From Zygnema cylindricum (lineage: Eukaryota > Streptophyta > Zygnematophyceae > Zygnematales > Zygnemataceae): DNA of 64,000 bases. Where the stretch lies: positions 1-64,000 of the forward strand of contig JBBHKE010000288.1 in assembly GCA_037447655.1 (NCBI GenBank), given 5' to 3'. Numbering within the stretch: the stretch's first letter is position 1; the number at the start of each line of letters is the position of its first letter. The notes under the pieces are model-generated. The model saw only the letters and a list, made by a program, of their open reading frames with translations, was not told the origin of the DNA and made no database searches. Shown here piece by piece: positions 56,132-64,000 of this stretch. The position numbers and the translations under genes were made by a program.

Positions 56132-56146
56132 GGATATGGGCCCACC
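56132..56146 (+). promoter_or_regulatory. Primer-binding site of element B
   Basis: GGATATGGGCCCACC, one mismatch from A, directly after the LTR end (GAGTTGTA). Confidence 0.75.
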
Positions 56147-59100
56147 ATCTAAGGTGCTCATATTCAATGGAGGTGGCTTCATATACTGGGAAAGTATGAT
56201 GATAAGAGCTCTATGTGAGAAACGGTTTTGGGGAATAGTGAGTGGACGGGTGAGGCGTCTATCCAGTCTTGTGATACCTCTAGGGTTTACAAAAGGCAGA
56301 TTCACTAGAGATGCAGATCCATCTTCAACGGAGGAGACAAAGGAAGGAGAGGTGGTGGACAAAGGAAAGAAGAAGGAGACGACCACACCAATAGCAACTG
56401 GTTCGGCATTCATGTCACTTATTCCGAGGAACGAGGAGAATGATATTGATACCTGGGACTTCAACAATATGGCAGCAAAGCACTTCATCCTCCGCCATCT
56501 TACTTAAGGACTTGCATGTCCTAAATTGCAGGTAGAAAGGCCATACAATCTTTGGATGACTCTCATAGAGATGTACCGAAGTGGTACGATTCAGCAACAA
56601 CAGTTGGCTGATTAGAAAGCTAATGAGTATGTATACAAAAGGGGGAAAATGTTGGATTTTTGCAATGAGCTTGCTACACTTTTGATGGAGCTACAGAGTG
56701 CTAAAAATGGTTTTAATGAAAAAGAAAAGGTTAACAGTCTACTGATGAAGTTACCCGATTAGTTCGAGAACATAGTCAACCGTGTGCTGGACTTGACCGA
56801 CTCAAGGTGGATGTGGAACTCACTGGTATGAATGATTCTCGTTCGGGAGAATACAATTGAGATACGAAGGGGAGGAAAGAGTGGGCAAGCCTTGGCAGCT
56901 GGGAATGACTAGAGGAACAAGGATTCACGGAGACCGATCGGATATTACGGAGAGGGGGAGCAGAAAAATCAGACCAACGAGTTCGGACCAAGGGCTCCCA
57001 AGGGTTTATGTCATTTCTGTAAGAAACCAGGGCACTATATGGTGGAGTGCACTAAGCTAACCAAGCTTCGGTTAAAGGAGGGGCAGACTAGTGGAACCCC
57101 GAGAGGAAAGAAAAAGGCCCTTGTGACACAGGTACATGAGGTGGAATCCGAAGACAAAGACGATGAGCTCCTATTGGATGAGGAGTTGGAAGCGACAAAC
57201 GAGGTAGTTATTCCACGAAAGCATAAATGTGCTTTCGGTGGATTGATAGGTGAAGCAGGCTAGATTATAGATTCAGGTGCCTCCATGCACATGTGTTAAG
57301 ATAAGCACCTGTTCACTAAGATAAGAAAGATTCCCACCGTAGAGATAGAGTACGGAGATGGGAGGATAGTCACTACTACTCTTGTTGGATCGGTAGATCT
57401 GAAAGTATTAGTAGAAGGAAAAATATCTATAGTAGCATTCTCCGATGTATTGTTTATTCCGGAGCTGAACAAAAACCTTATCTCTACATCTGTATTAAAT
57501 GATAAGGGTTTTTTTACTAACACTAGGGAAGGAGTCTTTACTGCTAGTTTTGAGGAAGAGGTTTATTTCATTGCTAAGAAAGGTAGCCAAGGGATGTTTA
57601 GGCTAATTTGAAGTAATGAAACAAAGAAACTTTATTATGTTGGTGTTCATGATATTATGATGTGACATAAGAGGCTTGGGAATGTGAATCTAGATAAGTT
57701 AAGAGAGATAAAAAAGATGGGAGTGGTGGAAGGGATTCAGTTCAGTGAGAGTGATGATATAAGTGATTGTAGTGGATGTGCTCAAGGTAAAGCACACAGA
57801 TTACCCTTTCCTAAAAAAGCCACCCATAAGGGAGAAAAAATTCTAGATTTAGTACACACAGATATTTAGGGACCGGCTAAAGTGCCCTCACCCGGGGGGA
57901 AGAGATTTATGATGACTATAACTGATGATTGGTCTCGGTATTCCAAGGTGTATTTTCTGAAAAACAACTCAGAGGCTTAGGATTGTTTTAGGTAAAATAA
58001 ATCATGGAGCGAAAAACTCCATGAAACTCCAATCAATAAAGTAAGGAGTGACAATGGTGGAGAGTATACTTTTAACCAGTTTGAGGATTTTCTGAGGGGA
58101 GATGGAGTCCAACACCAAAAGAGAGTTCCAAAAAACCTGGAACAGAATGGGGTAGCTGAAAGGTTAAATAGGACACTAAGTGGTAGTGCTGGAAGTATGT
58201 TGTCGGACAAGAAGATAGGAAAAAGGTTTTCGGCAGAAACAATGAACTGTGCTAATTACCTCAAAAATAGAGTTATTACTTCAGGTATAAAAGATCAAAC
58301 GCCTTATGCGAGATGGACCGGCCAAAAACCAGACATATCTCACTTACAGGTTTTCGGCAGTCAAGTATTCAGTCTAGATACAAATCGGTCAAATTGGAAG
58401 CTAGATCCTAGAGGAAAACCGGGATACTTAATAGGATATGATGAGGATGTTAAAAGATATAGAGTTTATGATCTAAAAAAGGAAGATATAATCTTAGTAC
58501 AGCATCTAGTAGTTATGGATGAAGGAAAGTCTGTGGATCCCTTCAAGTATACAAAAACAGTAAAAATCAGATTTGAGTAAGAAAATTCCGATGACTTTGA
58601 GCTTCCTAACTATCCAAGTTTTAGAGAAGATGACATTCTTGTAGGTACAAATCAGACCGAAAAGGACTCGGCTGCGGAAACTCCATGGACAACTCTACCA
58701 GAAGCGGAAGATGTGATGGAAATTGAATCGGAATCAAAGGATAGGGGAGAAGCCGAGATTGTTCGAAAGAACCCACGAGAACCATCTATTCCGGCCACAG
58801 ATTTTGAGGGGGGAAGGAGAAGTAGCAAAAGATTGCAAGAAAAACAGGTTAATAACAAGGTAACAAAACTATCTCATCAAGATGAACCTCAAACTTATGG
58901 AGAGGCAATGACTTGTCCAGAAAGGAACCAGTGGAAGACAGCCATCAATGAGGAGATGGCCTCAATTATGGCAGCCGATACTTGGGAGCTGGTGGACTGT
59001 CCACCTAACCGAAACCAATTGGTTATAAGTGGGTTCTCAAATTAAAACTGAACCCGGATGACATCATTGAGCGTTACAAAGCCAGATAAGTGGGAAAAGG

Positions 59101-60460
59101 ATTTACAGAGAAAGAAAGAATCGACTACGAGGAAACCTTTGCCCCGGTTGTTAGATTTCCCTCCGTCCACATACTTCTCAGTCTAGCAGCAGCGGAAGAC
59201 ATAGAGGTGCATGAGATGGACATCAAGACAACCTTTTTTTATGGAGAATTGGAATAGGAGATCTTCATGCGACAACCCGAAGGATTTGTGGAGGAAAGAG
59301 AGGAGAGTAAGGTATGTCGGCTGATTAAATCCATTTACGGTTTGAAACAACGGTTCGAGAGTGGAATAAGAAACTTGATGAGTTTCTTACCGGTGCGTGA
59401 TATATCCGGATCAGCTCAGATCACTCAATCTATGTTTTTGAAGATGAGGAAGGTATTATATTTATTGCAATTTATGTCGATGATTTACTTGTTTTAAGTA
59501 AATCAATGGAAAAAAATAATAAACTGAAAACCGATCTTAAGGGGAGATTTGAAATGAAAGATATGGGAGAAGCAAAATATATTTTGGGAATTCAAGTAGA
59601 AAGAGACCGAGAATGAAAGATTATAAGATTGACTCAAAAGGAAGCAATAGGAAACATGCTGGAAAAAAATCAGATGGATAAAGCTAATAGTTGTACAACT
59701 CCAATGGAGTTTAAGAAAGGAAGTGAGGGGAGTGAGGAAGAAGGAGTCATAGTCTTAGATGAGGAATTAAGTCCTGGAGAAAAGAAGTTCATGCATACTA
59801 TTCCTTACAGGCAAGTAGTGGGAAGCCTAATGTATTTTATGAATTGTACCCGGCCGGATTTAGCTGCAAATGTAGGAGTGCTGAGTAGAAGTCTAAATGC
59901 TCCCACTAAGAAGGACTAGGAGGCAGCTAAGATAGTCCTTAGATAATTGATAGGAACTAGGGATATATGGTTGCATTTGGGTGGGGAGAATACTAACATC
60001 ACTACTTGGAGTGATGCCAGTTATGGTGATGCTCCAATGAGGAGATGTACTTCTGGATATGTATTATATGTGGGTGGTCGGGCTTGCTGTTGGAGTAGCA
60101 AACAACAAAAGGTTATTTCTCAGTCCACCATGGAGGCTGAGTATATGGCCTCTTGCTCTGCTGTAAAAGAATTGATGCGGGTCAAGTCTTTACTTGGTGA
60201 GCTTGGTCACCTTAAGAGTGGTGTGCAAAAATATTTTTGCGATAATCAAGCAGCAATCGTTTTTTCTGCCAATCCTAAACATGATTTTAAAGCTAAACAC
60301 ATGGACATTAGAGAGAAAGTAGAAAACAAAACAATCAGTTAAGAGTACCGACCAGATAGTGAGATGGTAGCAGATATGATAACCAAACCTGTGCCTTCCC
60401 CTAAACTAATTTTCTGCAAGGAGAAGTGTGGTCTGAAATTAAAGATTGACTAGAAAATTA
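56137..60460 (+). pseudogene. Element B gag-pol, decayed
   Basis: Full copia order can be followed with many stops. Gag M-G-P-P-S-K-V is at 56137 onward. The zinc knuckle C-H-F-C-K-K-P-G-H-Y-M-V-E-C is near 57009. The protease has I-I-D-S-G-A-S-M-H-M-C near 57265, the canonical D-S-G. The integrase zinc finger C-S-G-C-A-Q-G-K is near 57770, and H-T-D, R-S-D-N-G-G-E-Y and N-G-V-A-E-R-L-N lie to 58170. RT has Y-V-D-D near 59477. RNase H has W-S-D-A-S-Y near 60009 and C-D-N-Q-A-A near 60240. It is closely related to A but older. Confidence 0.88.
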
Positions 60461-60466
60461 GTGGAG

Positions 60467-61532
60467 TGTAGAAATCGATGGTTATTTTATTATTTTCTAT
60501 GTCTAAATTGGAATATAGAAAAGAAGTCGAGTTATTTGCCTCCAACTTCTCTCTCCAACTCCCACACTTGTTGCAGTCACTAAAAAGTTGGAGAGGAAGC
60601 TAGAGCCATGGCTACCCAGGCTATCAACAGGTTTACTGGAAATAGATTAGTTCATTTACACATAGGTAGGTTTTTTTACTTAAAGGAGTGTGTGTCGGAA
60701 TCAGGATTTGATCTTGTTACCTGCCGATCGTCAGAACGCCGATAGCCGGTAGCTTTAACCGTTAAGTCTAGAAGTTACGATACTTGCTATTGGGTTTGAT
60801 ATTTATTTAAATATAAACAGGTAGGAAAATTCATTTAACGACAAATGTTTACGGTTACATAGATCCAGTTATGTAAACGTACGGATTTCGGTATGGATAA
60901 GAAACAAGTACCGTGCATTTTATTTCTTTAACGAAACAAATACCGCACAAGCATTTATGACGGCTATGATTGAAATATGCATTCAATCAGACAGCCGAAA
61001 AGAAAGCCGAGATTGCGAAAAAGATTCTCGGCAGTTTTTGGTCATCGCCACATCGGATGACACGTGGCACTATTACGTTGGATCGCGGCATCTTCGGAGA
61101 TTACGGGACCAAATCCGGATATGACATGTGTCGACATTTAGGCCATGTTGTACAAAATCCGTACATAAAGTACACCGGCAGCTGTACTTTTGTGTATGGG
61201 ACTGTAATATGATCGGTGCCGTACACTAGTAGATAGAGTTTGAGAGAGAGATAGGACTTAGAAAAATTGGTAGATAGGACCCTCTCCCCCAAAGAGCTTC
61301 CGTACAAAAGGTCAACTTTGACCCTCCATAACTTACTGCTCGAGGAGCAAATCCAGAGATTCTTTTTGCTATCAACTCAGGGGAGTCTTGCCTTCACAGA
61401 GATGAAGATGGTCAGAGTTTTTGTTTGCCGGGGTGGCGGTTATTTGTGCTGAAAGACAAAGGGGTCAGGGTTATCCTAGAGGCTTCTTGTGAGCTGCTTA
61501 CTCTGAGGTCCTATGGAGGTCTCAGAGTTGAA
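60467..61532 (+). repeat. LTR of element B (3' LTR)
   Basis: Begins TGTAGAAATCGATGG after polypurine AAAATTAGTGGAG and ends GAGTTGAA before the CAATT duplication. Confidence 0.85.
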
Positions 61533-61537
61533 CAATT

Positions 61538-62312
61538 CTGTGTCCTCCATTGGACTACAGAATTCTGCAAGCCTCTAGATAGTTTTTAACTAACCCACTT
61601 TCAATGGAAACCACTACTGCCCCAACAAACAAGTTGACAATGTGACTGCACCCCTGTGCAGCCTAGACTCCTTTGAGTCCGTAGGAAATAGAATCTTTGA
61701 AACGCCCAACCAGGCGATTAGTTATAGGGTGGCAAAGATGCCAATATATATAAACTCTCAAAGAGAGAGAAGACCATCTACCAGATTTTTCTAAGTCCTA
61801 GCTCCCTCTCACAACCCCTATCTACAAACTGTTCGACCCAATCAGAAAACTGTACAGTACAAGAAAGTACTACTGCCGATGTATTTTTTGTACCGCTTTT
61901 GTACGACAAGGCCATTAAGCGGACGCGTGTCCACTTTTCACTCGTCCGTACGTTCCTCGCAATTCCCTCGACCGAATGTTATCTCTCCACGTGGCGCCAA
62001 GTCATGCCACGTCACAAAATGCCAAAGTGACCCTTTCGGGATCTCGGCGATGATGTGCGCCCTTAGATAGAATTTAGTATTTGATCTCAACCGTAGAAAC
62101 AAATGTCTGATGCATTTGTTTCGTGCGGAATCATATCCGTATTTTATTTAACTAGTTCCATGTATCTATGTTTGTATTTCTGTTAATCGGAATAGCTACC
62201 GTAACAATGTTTAAATATTTATGAAACCCTATACACTCTAGCGAACTTCTACGACAGACTAGTTAGAGCAAACGGCTACGCCATGCTCTACAGGTCGGAG
62301 GTTCCAGTCCTG
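61538..62312 (-). repeat. Main body of solo LTR D
   Basis: Reverse complement of most of the C LTR. The tRNA-like segment (ACTAGTTAGAGCAAACGG ... GGAGGTTCCAGTCC) is at about 62264-62312 on the plus strand, antisense to the LTR as in the other families. Confidence 0.82.
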
Positions 62313-63365
62313 TGTAGAAATTAATGGTCCATTTTTAGTATTTTCTAAGTCTAAATAGAAATATAGAAAGAAGCCTAGGCACTCTACCTATAACTTCTCT
62401 CTCCAACTCTCAAACTTGTCGCAATCACTGAGAAATTGGAGAGGGAGCTAGAGCCATGGCTACCTAGGAGAGGTTTACGGGAAATTTATATTAGTTAGGG
62501 ATTTATTTTATCTAAAAGGTATGTGCGGGCCACAGGATTTGATCCCTGTACCTACCGGCCGGCAGATAGTGAATAGCCGGTAGCCTTAGCCGTTAAGTCT
62601 AAGAACTAGTGTTACATAGTATATAGTTTGATATTTATTTAAACATGTATACGTAGGATAAATCATTTAACTGTAATTGTTTACGGGATACATAGATCCG
62701 GTAATGTATAAAGTACAGATTACGGTACGGGCAAGAAATCAATACCGCGCATTCATTTTTTATGTGAAACGAATACCGCGCATGTACTTATTACGGCTAC
62801 GATAAAATCCGAATTTTATCGGACGGCCGGAATTAGCGCCGAGATCGCGGAAGAAGATTTCGGCGGTTTGTGACCATCGCCACATCGGATGACACGTGGC
62901 AAAATTACATTAGATCGTGGAATCTCCGGAGATTATGGCACCGAATCCGGATATGACATGTGTCGACATTTAGGCCATGTCGTACAATGTCCGTACATAA
63001 AGTACACCGGCAGCTGTACTTTTGCATACGGAACTGTAACCTGATTGGTTCCGTACACCAGTATATAGAGTATGTGAGAGAGATAGGACTTAGAAAAATT
63101 AGGAGATAGGACCCTCTCTCACAGAGAGCTTCTATACAAAAGGTCAACTTTGACCCTCCATAACTTATTGCTCAGGGGAGCAAATTCAGAGATTCTTTTT
63201 GCTATAGACTCAGGGGAGTCTTGCCTTCACAGTGGTGCAAGTAGTCAAAGTCTTTTTCTGCCAAGGAGAGAGTTGTTTTCGCTGAAACACAAAAGGGTCA
63301 GAGTTATCCTAGAGGCTTCTTGGAAGTTGTCCACTCTGAGGACTTATGGAGGTCTCAGAGTTTCA
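62313..63365 (+). mobile_element. Solo LTR of the A family
   Basis: 1053 bp from TGTAGAAATTAATGG to GAGTTTCA, similar to the A LTRs throughout. The flanks are TCCTG (left) and CAGGA (right), not a direct duplication. It interrupts D. Confidence 0.88.
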
Positions 63366-63590
63366 CAGGACTCAACCTTTTGTTGAGAGTGACTTAGGTC
63401 ACACTTTTACTACGTTGGAGCTGAGGCAACCATGGCTCCACTACTCTCTCTCTCTCTCTCCTTCAGTGACTACAATAAGTATGGGGGGTGGAGAGAGAGA
63501 GGTGGAGGCTGACTTCTTTCGCTCTCTTTTCTATTCATCTATTTAGACTTAGAAAATACTTACATTAAATCTTTTTAGTTGTTTTTAACA

Positions 63591-64000
63591 AGACAGATGG
63601 ATTAGAGCCATAAATGAGGAGATGGCCTCCATTATGGAAGGAAATACTTGGGAACTAGTTGACTGTCCTCCGGACAGAAGACCGATTGGTTGTTTATGGG
63701 TGTTTAAATTAAAATTGAACCCATATACTACCATTGAGAGATATAAGGCGCGGTTGGTAGCAAAGGGGTTCACCTAAAAAGAGGGGATTTACTATGAGGA
63801 GACTTTTGCCCCAGTTGTTTAGTTCCCATCAGTAAGGATCTTCCTCAGTCCATCGCAGCGGAAGACATGGAAATACACCAGATGGATATTAAGACGGCCT
63901 TTCTCAATGGTGAATTAGAGGAAGAAATTTTCATGAGGTAACCAGAGGGGTTCGTGGAGGAAGAAGAAGAGAGCAAGGTGTGCAGGCTCATAAAGTCCTT
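63591..64000 (+). pseudogene. Element C reverse transcriptase, continuation (cut by window edge)
   Basis: Reads R-W-I-R-A-I-N-E-E-M-A-S-I-M-E and then C-L-W-V-F-K-L-K-L-N-P and Q-M-D-I-K-T-A-F-L-N-G, with in-frame stops replacing Gln (F-T-Q) and Arg (V-R-F) and a frameshift near 63850. It continues beyond the window. Confidence 0.85.

Larger units (their letters stand above)
48584..61532 (+). mobile_element. Copia retrotransposon B, split by element A
   Basis: The 5' LTR is 48584-49026 plus 55501-56131, internal DNA is 56132-60466 and the 3' LTR is 60467-61532. Target duplication CAATT at 48579-48583 and 61533-61537. Without A the element is about 6.5 kb. B sits only 7 bp inside D. Confidence 0.88.
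48577..63590 (-). mobile_element. Solo LTR D (C family, reversed), split by B and by an A-type solo LTR
   Basis: The pieces are 48577-48583, 61538-62312 and 63366-63590, about 1.0 kb in all, matching the reverse complement of the C LTR. Element-strand ends are TGTTAAAAAC and GAATTGCA. The target duplication AGACA lies at 48572-48576 and 63591-63595, in the RT of C. The two ends and duplication are intact with no internal region, so it formed by LTR-LTR recombination. Confidence 0.85.
44879..64000 (+). mobile_element. Copia retrotransposon C (plus strand), runs off the right edge
   Basis: The 5' LTR is 44879-45786. Internal coding is 45787-48576 and resumes at 63591, after everything between (elements D, B, A and the A-type solo LTR). 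Removing 48577-63595 restores S-P-E-K-D-R-W-I-R-A-I-N-E-E-M, the expected RT N-terminus. The coding region has many stops. The 3' LTR lies outside the window. Confidence 0.85.

Overview
The window is nuclear DNA of a green-lineage eukaryote, probably an alga. The evidence is GT-AG introns in every recognised gene, a pherophorin-like protein with an SPPPP hinge, a plastid protein resembling the land-plant/charophyte NDH subunits PnsB4/PnsB5, plant-type CCCTAAA-like repeats, and abundant Ty1/copia LTR retrotransposons. A streptophyte alga fits best, but this is inference; no marker here fixes the genus.

Layout. 1-14.1 kb is repeat-rich. It holds small TA-flanked MITE-like elements, a pair of 1.2-1.3 kb inverted arms (2212-3440 and 12165-13463) bounding 8.7 kb, a smaller set of inverted and direct repeats (4010-4565 and 6140-6760) around a CCCTAAA-like array (4566-5590), and a pherophorin-like gene (about 9960-11320) that looks broken in its first domain. 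14.1-29.1 kb is a small gene island: a CCDC47-type ER protein (+, 14315-18967), a selenoprotein-T-like protein (-, 24225-21626) and a PnsB-like plastid membrane protein (+, 25921-29039). All three gene models were rebuilt by joining exons with consistent phase, and all carry long purine/pyrimidine tracts in introns. 29-33.4 kb shows no gene. 33.4-43.4 kb is a minus-strand copia element (E) with a gag-only element (F, 37968-42105) inserted in its gag. 44.9-64 kb is a four-level nest of copia elements: C (runs off the right edge) interrupted in its RT by a reversed solo LTR (D); D is interrupted by full-length B; B is interrupted in its 5' LTR by full-length A; a second A-type solo LTR also lies in D. 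Five-base target duplications support A, B, D and F.

The most unusual signal is shared by all the copia families here. The primer-binding site abuts the LTR and matches the anticodon arm of initiator tRNA-Met (half-tRNA priming). The gag frame appears to start inside the LTR, 20 nt from its end, and to read straight through the primer site. Each LTR also carries an antisense tRNA-like segment about 150-300 nt from its 5' end, and a pair of conserved hairpins in its 3' third. A second notable point is the selenoprotein-T-like gene, whose CxxC/CxxU redox motif reads C-A-T-N.
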